NCBI GenBank assembly: GCA_034770075.1
Contig: JAVJAP010000212.1
Coordinates: forward strand, 208,480 to 272,479
Length of the DNA stretch: 64,000 bases
From: Aralia elata
Taxonomy: Eukaryota; Streptophyta; Magnoliopsida; Apiales; Araliaceae
Direction: 5' to 3'
Under the pieces are notes generated by a model, which searched no databases, had not been told where the DNA came from, and saw only the letters and a list, made by a program, of their open reading frames with translations. Positions 46,021 through 56,555 of this stretch are shown here, in pieces. Positions within the stretch are counted from its first letter, which is position 1. Each line of letters opens with the position of its first letter. A program made the translations under genes and the position numbers.

Positions 46021-47201
46021 TGATGGACTCCACGACACGCTTGCGTGAGGTGGTCGTCGTCCGGATTGTTTCTAGCAAGCTATTTGATGGAACTCTTTCG
46101 AATCCTTAATCCCTCGCCTGAATATAGATGATAAACCTTGGATTAGTCGATCAAGCAATTTGAATGTATGAAGGATGAAACACCAACAGCACTTTGACCC
46201 TCGTTTAATTCAAACGATAATCTCCGTACGATTGTATGATGCGATAGAATAACGCCACACACAACTATGGTTTGTTGTATGATAAGTTAAATATGAATCT
46301 CAAAAGAAAAACTAAGAACAATACTCATAAATCCTTGAAAGAGCCAAAAGTAGAGAATAACTCTCAAGTATGAATAAACTCAGAATAATATTGAATTAAA
46401 ATTTGATGTCTACTATTACATAAGCCATGTATCATATTTATACTAATAACATATAACCCTAATCCTATAAGGAAATAAGAATTTGAAAGGAAATAGAAAT
46501 CCTATCTAATAAACATCCTAGTTACAATAGAATAGGAAAAGATCCCCAAAAGATTGCATTAAAACTGATCAAAAACATTCCTCGGAATCCGTGATAAAGG
46601 CCTAGCGCTTCTGGCGCTGAGATTTGTACTGTTGGAGCACTGTAGGCGCTGACTTGCAGATTCGCCCACCATGACAAGCGCTTCAGGTGCTGGAATAACA
46701 AAGGGACGAGCGCTGTTGGCGCTAGGGTTTTTCCTGCCGCAACGTCCTTTGGGAAAATAGCCATAACTTTTGATTCGTTAAGAGTTACGGGACCTGCCAC
46801 CTATCAAATCGAAGATATCGACGAGATCTACAACTTTCATTCTTTGTGTTTCGCGAGATTCTAAATGGATCAAGGTCAAAATTGAGCCCGAAGTGACTGC
46901 TGTGTAAATGACATCTCCAAACTCCTCAATCTTCATTCCAATCATCCTTGAACCAACTTCCATTGTTCCAAACATTGTTCTATGATGCCTTGGCTTGCGT
47001 AGATTCGGCCTTACTAAATAGATGGTATCTAGTAATCCCAAATCATATGATTGATCCTCTCCTCGCCGTTCATATGAATTGAGCTCCAATGTAAGCATCC
47101 TTGAGTAGAATCTAGCCCAATTACTCGAATGCGTTTGTTGAACCCTCAAAGCTTGAGCAGAGCCGATGACACTTGATGCGAGCCTGGTCAGGATCGTATC
47201 A
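46021..47201 (-). repeat. Rn-1 3' LTR
   Basis: The plus strand starts TGATGGACTCCACG and ends GGATCGTATCA. It contains four AGCGC palindromes (46604, 46636, 46677, 46709) and the C-terminal part of the relic polyprotein frame. Confidence 0.9.
46604..46723. repeat. Paired GC palindromes in Rn-1 3' LTR
   Basis: AGCGCTTCTGGCGCT-like 15-mers start at 46604, 46636, 46677 and 46709 (steps 32, 41, 32). Two copies carry CG-to-CA or TG changes. Confidence 0.85.
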
Positions 47202-47203
47202 TT

Positions 47204-47256
47204 CCCCTCCTCTTGAAAAGGATTTGTCCTCAAATCTGACATCCCCTCCTCTTGAA
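47204..47256 (-). repeat. Rn-1 PPT and its duplicate
   Basis: On the sense strand AAGAGGAGGGGAA lies directly before the 3' LTR. The same CAAGAGGAGGGG occurs again 39 bp upstream (47243-47254), so the PPT region is a tandem duplication. Confidence 0.75.
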
Positions 47257-47750
47257 AAGGATTTACCCACAAATTTGATCCTACATAAAAACAAATTAAG
47301 TTAGTAGCATCAAACAAATCATAATCCCAAAACTCATCTTGCAAACGAAATATATAAGCAATATCAACAATACAAGTAAAGTAATGAAAATAATCATCAA
47401 AAACTCCAACTCCTGCAAAGAATATAGCAACATCTGGCAACTCTGATGAATCGACATGAACAACTTGTAAACATCTCTTTCCAAGCAGTGATCGACTCAG
47501 CATAACACCCTGCAAGCTCCTCGTAACACAACTTGGAAACTTAATCTTTCGATCTCTTTTATTCAAGAACATGTCCACATCAACACGATGCTCTTCCACA
47601 CGTAAACCAATTTCTTCCACAATAACAACTACACCAAAACAAACGAAATAAGCAACTAAAGCTAAAATGCAAACAAAATTTCTACCTAAGAAATCAAATG
47701 CATATATAGTAAAATAAAAACAAATAAAACTATGAAAAGTCCTATATCCT

Positions 47751-48010
47751 CCTGGATCAAATATCATTATGTAAAACCCTTCACACTTCATCAACTTCCA
47801 TCCATGAATTCCCGGATTAAAAACCAACGTGATGATCTCGTGCATTCGTAAATACTCCCAATGACGAATTCCCGGATCAAAAGTAAACCTTATGATCTCG
47901 ATCATTTGTACTAACTTCCACTTCAATGCACCTGGGTCAAATGTCAAAATTTGAAACTTGACACATTGTATTTGCAAGCACCTTTGAATTCCTGGATTAA
48001 ACACAAAACA
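47751..48010 (-). repeat. Exact 60-bp period coding repeat (x5) in Rn-1
   Basis: The CCYGGRTYAA motif recurs at 47751, 47811, 47871, 47931 and 47991, always 60 bp apart. On the sense strand each unit encodes F(D/N)PG, a tryptophan or nearby bulky residue, and often EII. Units differ at many bases but none has an indel or stop. Confidence 0.88.
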
Positions 48011-50441
48011 AAACAAATCAACAAGTTCCTTTCTTCTAATCACCAAGAAATCAAATAATTCAAATTCACATGCAAAGTCTACTAAAACAAAATTCAAAAC
48101 ACTTCCCTTTAGACTTTCCATGCATTGCTCGAATTGATTTGCAAATTGAATTAAACCTTTCTCCTCGATGAGTATGAACCCATCACAAATCTGCAAAACA
48201 AATTCAACCTTTCCCTTCCCATTGACATTAACCAATGCAAAATCAAATAACGACATCAATGGAATTGAAAGATCAAAACCAATACCACAAGATAAAAACT
48301 CACTAGCATATTTATGATACGCACAATCAAACTCAACATATGCTAAAGAATTTTCCCAAGTGTCAACAAAAGTCGAAATATCAACAAAACAAATATTATC
48401 ATATTTTCCCATGAAAGAATGCAAAATATGATTTAACATGAAAACATTTAATGCATTAGTTAATCCCAACGATTTAACAAAACACGTATGTAAACCATAT
48501 CTCAATCTAATCTGATGATAATCACTTTTCAATTCAATACCCAATGATAGTAATTCTTTCCCATTCAAGACAACATTCTCAAAATCATGCAATGATAACA
48601 ACTCTAATGGAAAGACATTACCAAATGATAACAAATCATGCAATGAAAATTTCTCTATTGAAGAGTCATGATTACTACCATTATCAATTAACGAAATTCC
48701 ATGTAAAGATTGATCAAAATCTAAGTCAACATGTGAATGAAAAATCCTAGAATGAGTTTCATGCAAATGAAAATTCCCACAATAATCACTAGAATAAATT
48801 TTATGAAGATATACACTTTGACAATGAGAATTTACCAAATGATAGTAAGAATATTGACAACGAGAATATAACGTATGCTCATAAACTAACTCGACAAATA
48901 TCAAATAACCTCCATAGTTTATGATAAAGACGATTCTACCATCAAAATAGCTAACAACAAATTTATCCATGGAAGCATGCAAAACATGTTTTAAATAACT
49001 CATGAAAATACTAGATGCATTAGTTAATCTAACAGAGATAACTATCCACCTATACAATCCACATGTTAACACAAATTTTCATTTATCACACTCTCTCATG
49101 CTAATTTGATTAGGCATAAACATCATATGGTCATCATCCAATGCAGATAAAACATAAGTACTATGCAATTTATCAAACATATTATCTAAGCAAAGAAAAA
49201 CATATCGATACTTGTTTACCAATTCGAAATCAACGAACAAGCTTGGCATTCTATCTTCCTTAGGTACTATGATCTCATGAATAGCACACGCACTAATGCT
49301 TTCTTCCACGATACCCGCTTTGATGAAGTTGGACTCCATCAACTCTCCAACCCGCCTTGGTAACTCCGTCGTCTCCTCGAGAATACTACAAGCTGGCTGA
49401 TAGGGAATGATAGCTCGGGGTATATCCTCAATCACCTGTATAAGAGAAACAACAGAACTAGACAAAGAAGAGTTAATCTGGTTAGTATTTAAAAGCGCCG
49501 TCTTGTACGAATGTACAGTCATTGGCTTTTCAAATTATAACTCACTTTCCAACTCACTCTCCTCTCTTTTTTCACTCTTACTCTCCACTGTTTCTTTCTC
49601 TCATTTATTTTCACTCTCATTCTTTTTATTCTCTCGTTTCTTTTCATTCTCTTCTTCACACTTTTCTTTTTCACACTCAATCTTTTTTTCAATTTCTTTT
49701 TGTCGTTCAATTTCACATGTATTTTCCTTCTTTGAATCATGGACTTCATCTCGAACATCGGAACTTAACAACTCTCCTTGAACAGCATATTCTATTATTT
49801 CTTCTTCCACCTGTGGCTGAGCTAGCTTCTTTTGCGCCTGTTGGGCGTTTTGTAGTTGCCTCGCCATCTCTCTTAATGATACCATGACTTATTCTTCCTC
49901 TTGCGGCTGATCTCGCTCGTTTTGTGCCTTAAGAGTAACTCGTTGCTGTTTCAAATTATCATCCTTTAACTCATTATACGTTCTCATGATGTCCTCAAAT
50001 AATGTCGGTTCAATACACACCCTATGAGTTTCTCTTCGATGTCTCCACTGCAAATCTTCATTCCTACGACCCTTCTTTCCATTATCACAAGTTGAACGCC
50101 TTGAAGGTTGCTCTAACATGTTGCGGAGATGCATATTCATTCCTCCAATTAAGATGTCTTGGAACAAACCGCTTCCTCATGATAATTTCTAATTCTTCCC
50201 ATGTCTCGATCGGATGCTCTCCACATCTTCTCCTGCTAATCACAAATTGATCCCACCATGTAGCTACATGATCAGAAAAATCTTGAACTGCAAGTTTGAA
50301 CTTCCTCCGCTCGGAATAGCCATGATAGTCAAACTCTCGCTCCATCTTTTGCTCCCATCTCAAATAAGCATCTGGATCATTCCTGCCCTGGAAAGTATTC
50401 CTTCGAGACCCATAAGCACTTTCATAATTATAACCATACAT

Positions 50442-50983
50442 ATTTGCTGCAAAACAAAGGTTAGTAGATAAAGAAAAATTTTCCTCACACACTCCCTTAC
50501 GTGTTTCGCTCAAACAGTATATCACACCATTATGAAATCGCTCGTGTATCGCACAATTAGGCTTTTACCCTCAATTGATCTCACACTCTTGCCTTTTTAA
50601 CCGCTCTAATTCCCTCTTATAGGTTCTTCTTGAATTCACCAAACAAATATCACAATCTCCTTTTTAATTCAATAAGAACTTATCACGAAACAAAATATAA
50701 CAAGTGTGACGTATGATAACCACCAAAATTTCACGATCACCAATTAAAATCCTCTTGAGTGAAATCTCAATATCCTCAAAATTCATAAATTCCAAAAATA
50801 GGACCAAATAATAGCTTCTTCAATCCGATCCCAATATTCACGAAACTTGTGAAACCCCAAGCAATTGTAACAATAATAATTTTCCCAACACTTTTTTTTT
50901 TTACTCACGAAATTTTTTGTTCTTTTTTTTTTTTTTACTTTTTAACAAGAAAAATAAAGGATAAGTAACCTGCTAGGAACTTA
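50442..50983 (-). other. Rn-1 leader between PBS and gag
   Basis: Non-coding, T-rich on the plus strand (two long T runs at 50890-50940). It ends on the sense strand in TACTAAC, a T-rich tract and TTTTGCAG before the gag ATG: branch site plus acceptor in textbook order. Confidence 0.6.
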
Positions 50984-50995
50984 GCTCTGATACCA
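50984..50995 (-). other. Rn-1 primer binding site, tRNA-iMet type
   Basis: The sense strand has exact TGGTATCAGAGC, 2 nt after the 5' LTR end. It fixes the element strand as minus. Confidence 0.93.
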
Positions 50996-51412
50996 AATGA
51001 TGGACTCCACGGCACACGCTTGCGTGAGATGGTCGTCGCCCGGATCGTTTCTAACAAGCTATTTGATGGAACTCTTTCGAATCCTTAATCCCTCGCCTGA
51101 ATATAGATGATAAACCTTGGAATAGTCGATCAAGCAATTTGAATGTATGAAGGATGAAACACCAACAACACTTTGACCCTCGTTTAATTCAAACAATAAT
51201 CTCCGTACGGTTGTATGATGCGATAGAATAACGCCACACACAACTATGGTTTGTTGTATGATAAGTTAAATATGAATCTCAAAAGAAAAACTAAGAACAA
51301 TACTCAGAAATCCTTCAAAGAACCAAAAGTAGAGAATAACTCTCAAGTATGAATAAACTCAGAATAATATTGAATTAAAATTTGATGTCTACTATTACAT
51401 AAGCCATGTATC

Positions 51413-51421
51413 CTATTTATA
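51413..51421 (-). promoter_or_regulatory. TATA box of Rn-1 5' LTR
   Basis: TATAAATAG on the sense strand. Confidence 0.55.
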
Positions 51422-51583
51422 CTAATAACATATAACCCTAATCCTATAAGAAAATAAGAATTTGAAAGGAAATAGAAATCCTATCTAATAAACATCCTAG
51501 TTACAATAGAATAGGAAAAGATCCCCAAAAGATTGCATTAAAACTGATCAAAAACCTTCCTCGGAATCCGTGATAAAAGGCTT

Positions 51584-51703
51584 AGTGCTTCTGGCGCTGA
51601 GATTTGTACTGTTGGAGCGCTGTAGGCGCTGACTTACAGATTCGCCCACCATGACAAGCGCTTCAGGCGCTGGAATAACAAAGGGACGAGCGCTGTTGGC
51701 GCT
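51584..51703. repeat. Paired GC palindromes in Rn-1 5' LTR
   Basis: Same four-site pattern as in the 3' LTR; here site 2 is intact (AGCGCTGTAGGCGCT) and site 1 reads AGTGC. Confidence 0.85.
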
Positions 51704-52184
51704 AGGGTTTTTTCCCTGCCCGCAACGTCCTTTGGGAAAATAGCCATAACTTTTGATTCGGTAAGAGTTACGGGACCTGCCACCTATCAAATCGAAGATC
51801 TCGACAAGATCTACAACTTTTATTCTTTGTGTTTCTCGAGATTCTAGCTGGATCAAGGTCGAAATTGAGCCCGAAGTGACTGTTGTGTAAATGACATCTC
51901 CAAACTCCTCAATCTTCATTCTAATCATCCTTGAACCAACTTCCATTTTTCCAAACATTGTTCTATGATGCCTTGGCTTGCGTAGATTCGGCCTTACTAA
52001 ATAGATGGTATCTAGTAATCCCAAATCATATGATTGATCCTCTCCTCGCCGTTCATATGAATTGAGCTCCAATGTAAGCATCCTTGAGTAGAATCTAGCC
52101 CAATTACTCGAATGCGTTTGTTGAACCCTCAAAGCTTGAGCAGAGCCGATGACGCTTGATGCGAGCCTGGTCCGGATCGTATCA

Positions 52185-53462
52185 TAAGGAAAGATTAAGC
52201 AATGAAGTGATTAAAAGATTATCAAAGGATAATTATAATACTAAGACTTTAAAGTAATGTCTAATACTAAACTATGTGACTGGGACTATTAGATAATGTA
52301 ATGTAAAGTAATGAAATTATGGGTGAAATGTGTGATGATAATTGAGAGATCAATCTTATAAATGATAGGACTTTCGAAAGAAGTCATATTAAATTGCGTA
52401 GCAGTAGTCAATGATCAAGGCAAGTTCCCTAACCTTACTCAAATTTATATTCAGCAAGTTCTTAACTTACATAACTTCGTACATTGTGTAAGATCTTGAT
52501 TATTGATACGAACTTTTATATACTGCAAGTTCTCTAATTCAACCTTAAATTAATATTTCAGCACCTGTTAGTGGAAAAATTATTATTCCACATCCTTGAT
52601 GGTTATTGTTATTCGCATTTAGTGCAATTGAATTCTTGTTCTGTTATTGTTGAACTGGGAATTAGTTAAAGTTCTTTCATTCATAAACTGTTTATGAAAT
52701 GGATCTATGCTAGTTGTATCAACTAGATCAAGCATGTTTAAATTTGTTAAATCAAATCAATTTTAAAAAGGTTGTCCAAACTAATTGAATGGTATGGACT
52801 CTCAGACTGAGAAAGAGAACAATTTTTAAGGCGTTATATTGGAAAACAATTGTATGCTCGTTTATTAAGTGATTATGCATATTTGCCGGGTACGAGAGGC
52901 TGATCCCCTCGATTACCAAAACTTATTTAGAGCACCAGTTTAAATACTGATAACCTCTGTATATGTTCTTGGTCATTGTTGACTACTCAGCATCATTGAT
53001 TCAATCTTTCGAATATTAAAACTTGAGCTCTTATTCTTTTTGCAATTGTCATTTATTGTTGAAAGTTTCAAAGCTTAAATTCCTTTCTAATCATGATATA
53101 TCTCCTTTTGTAATTAAACTTGCTGAGCAAATTAGTTGCTTACCCTTGCTATATCATGACGTTTATTTCAGCTAGACCGGAAAGTTCTAAGAAGGATAAA
53201 GGAAAAGGCAAAGCTCAGGAATAGACTTATGTGAATGTTTAATTATCGTATTATCTGATGTAATAATTTTAGATGAACCTTTTTGTAATATTAAGGGTAT
53301 GTTTTAAGTTAAGGTTATTAGATCTTGGGATTTGATGTAGAACCTTATTTAAATGAACAATGTATGTTTATTATTCCGCAATAGTTCATAGAACATGTAT
53401 AATGATGATGGATCGTGAGCACCGAATCCGAGGTTAGAGAACCCGAATTTGGGGGCATCACA
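52185..53462 (+). repeat. Tk-C 5' LTR, right part
   Basis: Resumes after Rn-1 and ends GGGGGCATCACA. Together with the left part the LTR would be about 3.6 kb. It aligns with 41030-41954 of the truncated copy (CTTGCTGAGCAAA, ACCCTTGCTATATCATGA). Confidence 0.88.
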
Positions 53463-53465
53463 GGT

Positions 53466-53477
53466 TGGTATTAGAGT
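53466..53477 (+). other. Tk-C primer binding site, decayed
   Basis: TGGTATTAGAGT, two C-to-T changes from the iMet site. Confidence 0.8.
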
Positions 53478-53677
53478 TGTAGGTTATAAACATGAGAATG
53501 CGAAACCTAGGTTATAACCTTAGAAGAAAACTCGTAAAGAGTATATTAGGAGATGGATTATGGAAATTCATCAAGTATAGATTGTACATAATAAAATATC
53601 ATTTCATTTTATCAATGAATATATTTTTATTGAGATACTGATGTTGTGTATCATTGTTTTGGTGTTGTGACTATAGG

Positions 53678-54322
53678 ATGCCTGAAGAACAGCAAGGTAG
53701 TCACACCGTAGACCAAGAACAGGTAGATTCGGTGGAAGAACCGGTAGAACATGAAGTGATACTAGACACCCCCAAGGATGAATTGGTCGGCGAGCTAATG
53801 GCCAGGAACCATGAGTTAGAAAAGAGAATTTCCCACTTGGAGGAAGAAAACCAAACCCATCAGCTTATGGAGCAACAATATAGAGATGCAGCTCATCAGG
53901 CTCAAGGGCAGTCAGTTTGAGTTGGAGAGGGAGGCTGGAGCTCGTGGAGTTATAGCTAGGAGTAGTGCAGGTAGAGAATGAAAGCTTTGAGGTTTGAGTT
54001 TGATTTAGAGATAAAAGAGAAGATAAGAATTAAGGATGCATGGGTCGATGCGGCTAGGAATGTTGATCAGCTGAAGGGGGAATTGGAGGCCAGAGAGGTC
54101 AGGATCGAGTCCTTGGGGCGAGCATTAGATGCAGCATATGCGAGTCCCAGATCTGGAGAAAGGAGGCAGTATTTTGAGACCAGTGAGTCAAGTCATTCTG
54201 GTTCGAACGTCGAGTGGATGGAGATGCACTTTAGGAGCAGGAGCATGTCCATGCTGAGGTGGCCCAGCTGGACAGTTAGTGATGTGTTGGGTTTTAGTTG
54301 TTTACCCCATTTTATTTATTAG
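53678..54322 (+). pseudogene. Tk-C extra ORF upstream of gag, coiled-coil, frameshifted
   Basis: Starts MPEEQQGS after TAG plus one base, as in Tk-A and Tk-B. Acidic N-terminus, then MARNHELEKRISHLEEEN (close to MARNVELVGNLE of Tk-A). The first frame ends at 53920. A shifted frame from 53978 continues with helical ELEAREVRIESLGRALDAAY, matching the C-terminal helix of the other two. Two or more frameshifts, so not functional. Its position between PBS and gag is the same as in the relatives. Confidence 0.65.
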
Positions 54323-54826
54323 GGTTATGTATAGATGTAAACCTCAGGCAGTGAGAGGTAGTATGTAATTAGGATGTATCCCCAACTTATGTGTATAGGG
54401 GGAGTATAATTTTTTAGTAGACCCCTCTTTTGATGTTAAAATGGGGTAGTGAGCATTTATAAAAATATGTCAGGCATGTAAGTGTGTAACACTAAGATTT
54501 GGTATACGAATATAAATGCAGTATTATGGTTACATGTTTGATTAAGTAAATAAGATTTGAGAATTAAGTCAGTAAGCTGTCTATCTGAAAAAGGTTAATT
54601 CAGCAAACCGTATTGGTTAATACAACAAACCGTATTGGTTAATACATCAAACCGTATTATTTTAATACAGCAAACCGTATTGGTAAATTGAGTAAGCTGA
54701 ATTTTAAAATCCAACGTTATGGTTATATGAGTTTAAATTATGTATTACATTTTAAATGCTAGCACTAATAATATATGGCATAACATAAAACTCAAGGAGT
54801 AACTTAAGGTTTTGTTTATTCAGATA
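54323..54826 (+). other. Tk-C spacer before gag, with inverted minisatellite
   Basis: Non-coding. 54598-54690 holds four copies of AATACAGCAAACCGTATT-like hairpin units about 24 bp apart, whose reverse complement matches the LTR minisatellite motif. The spacer ends GGTTTTGTTTATTCAG (CAG at 54821-54823) three bases before the gag ATG. Confidence 0.7.
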
Positions 54827-56555
54827 ATGCCGCCGAGACCACAAACTCGAAACCAAAGGGAGGAAAGATCTGTTAATGACGGAAGGGGGTCAAGCGAACT
54901 CAAAGCAAGACTTTGTTATACATGTTAGCAACAAGCAATGCAGAATCAAGTACCACCAGCAGGGAATCCGCCAGTGAACCAATTGGCAAATTTGAAGGAC
55001 TTTTAAAGGAGTAGGTCCACCATAGTTTAAGGGGACACTAGATCCTATTGAAGCTCAAACATGGATAAAGGAGATGGAGAAGGCTTTTATTATTGCAAGA
55101 GTTGCAAAAGAGCAAAAGACAACTTTTTGCGGGTACCTATTTAATGAAAGGTGAGGCTAATTTTTGGTGGGAATCAAATCAAAATAGGGTCGGTGAAGGA
55201 GTGCTATCGTGGGAAAGGTTTAAAGAATTGTTTTTTGAAAACTAATTTCCACAAAGTATGCAAGGAAAGAATGGAAGTTAAGTTTTTGGAGTTAAAACAA
55301 GAGAATATGTCAGTCTCAGAATACGTAGCCAAATTTAATGAGTTAGCAAGGTTTACACTACATCAGGTGGATACCGAGGAGCGAAAGGCATGGAGACTTG
55401 AGAACGGGTTGAAACCCTGGATTTTTAGCAAGGTGGTAGTATTACAAATTGATTCATTTTCGACTCTGTTAGAGAAAGTTATCATTGCAGAAGGTGGTAG
55501 TGAAGTAATGTCCAAGTATAATCGGAAAAAGAATAAGAAGAAGAATGATAGGTGGAAATCAGCAATGTTAGTAGTGGAGGTAGCACCAAGCAAGAAATGC
55601 AAATGGAACAGCAGTGGCAACAACTAAGAGACTCAGCAATGAGTGTTCAGCAGAAGAAGAAAGCATGGGACAAGTGTGGAAAGAATCACTTTGGGGGAGT
55701 GTATTAAGGGAAAGAATGTTTGTTATAATTGTGGTCAGGAAGGACATCTTTCTCCAAATTGCCCTAAGCCAAGGAAAGGTGGTTGTTTTTCATGTGGAGG
55801 AATGGGTCATCGATTCAAGGATTGTTCACTGAAAAAGAATACTGAGGGAGGAAGCAGCAACAAGAGCAGTAACCCAAAGTTAACCATTGGATGGCCAGGT
55901 TCAGCAGAACAAAAGCCAACAACTAGAACATTCAACATTAACTGTGCAAGACGCGGTTGCATCAAAGGAGGTGGTTCTCAGGTATTATTTCCGATCAATA
56001 ATATAAATGCATATGTATTATTTGATTCGGGAGCTACCATGTTCATCTGTGTCTGATGATTTTGCTAAAAGGCTAAATTTACCTCATGAAAAGTTAGAAA
56101 ACCCAATGAATATAGAAGTTGCAAACAAAGAAGTGATCCCTGTAGAATTTATCCATAGAAATTGTTGTGTGGAAAGTAGGGGACATACGTTAAGCGTGAA
56201 TTTAATTCCGATCCGCTTAGGAGAATTTGATGTAATCCTAGGAATGGATTGGTTTTTTAACCATGAGGCAGTTATTGACTGTCAAAAAAAGAGCATACGC
56301 CTTAAGACACCTAATAAGTCTGAGGTTGTATTTTATGGTAGCAAGTCGCCAAGACAACACGAGTAGTCTTGATGATGATGTAGGCCAGGAAAGGATGTTG
56401 AAGAAAGGTTGTGAGTGGTTATTTGGCTCATGTAGTGGGATACACGAATGGTGAATTCTGACATGGGTTTTTTTTTGTGTGGGCAGATACCATATAGAGA
56501 TTGAGTTCGTGGAATGTTTTTCCAGAGGAATTGCCCAGGAATTCCACACCCACCA
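54827..56555 (+). pseudogene. gag: Tk-C gag-protease, heavily frameshifted
   Basis: MPPRP start at 54827, early frameshifts and stops, then recognisable Gag (55151-55627: ELKQENMSVSEYVAKFNEL, HQVDTEERK), zinc knuckles (55680-55830: CYNCGQEGHLSPNC, CFSCGGMGHRFKDC) and protease (55990-56366: YVLFDSGAT, LIPIRLGEFDVILGMDW). After 56366 only traces remain, such as the proline-rich stretch before RT (near 56520-56560). RT and later domains are absent. Orthologous in layout to Tk-A and Tk-B, more decayed. Confidence 0.85.

Larger units (their letters stand above)
46778..50441 (-). pseudogene. Rn-1 relic gag-pol polyprotein with 20-aa repeats
   Basis: Gag starts at 50441 (MYGYNY, before FQGRNDPDAYLRWEQKME and WWDQFVISRRR), shifts frame near 50150, then runs in one frame to 46778 with four stops (near 49889, 49601, 49523, 49079). 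The part from 49072 is an uninterrupted 764 codons. In order: Lys/Glu-rich linker; weak RT similarity (VGELMESNFIKA; LTNASSIFM with the catalytic YxDD replaced by YFDG); a second RT-like patch (KSDYHQIRLRYGLH; LGLTNALNVFM); an integrase-tail-like WENSLAYVEF at about residue 237; five 20-residue repeats with FDPG at about 357-440; a hydrophobic, possibly membrane, segment at about 468; and an end inside the 3' LTR. The start follows CAG (50449-50447) in a strong acceptor context. Function unknown. Confidence 0.7.
46021..52184 (-). mobile_element. Rn-1: chromovirus-derived non-autonomous element, 6.2 kb
   Basis: 5' LTR 52184-50998, exact iMet PBS, gag-like frame, a long relic polyprotein, PPT, 3' LTR 47201-46021. 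Target duplication TAAAG/TAAGG has one mismatch. The Gag start and the RT remnants resemble the Reina/CRM side of chromoviruses, but protease, most of RT, RNase H and most of integrase are missing, so it cannot move unaided. LTRs are similar and of almost equal length (1181 and 1187 bp). Confidence 0.85.
50998..52184 (-). repeat. Rn-1 5' LTR
   Basis: Pairs with 46021-47201. Four palindromes lie at 51584, 51616, 51657 and 51689 (steps 32, 41, 32). A TATA box (CTATTTATA on the plus strand) at 51413-51421 lies about 165 bp downstream of the array. A 194-codon frame (52132-51548) lies in the LTR; it is the same frame that ends the polyprotein in the 3' LTR and I do not treat it as a separate gene. 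Confidence 0.9.
43673..56555 (+). mobile_element. Tk-C: Tekay-like element, decayed, split by Rn-1
   Basis: 5' LTR 43673-46020 plus 52185-53462, iMet-type PBS, extra coiled-coil ORF, gag, protease. The pol region peters out by about 56555, where other DNA begins; RT, integrase and 3' LTR are absent. Older than Rn-1, which sits in its LTR. Confidence 0.83.

Noticed and set aside
49522..49887. 121-codon plus-strand Ser/Phe-rich frame opposite Rn-1 gag-pol linker
   Set aside because: It is the antisense of the Lys/Glu-rich linker; composition alone explains it.
51548..52132. 194-codon LTR frame of Rn-1 as a separate gene
   Set aside because: It is the same frame that ends the polyprotein in the 3' LTR; the 3' copy has a break. 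It may only be carried along by the LTR.
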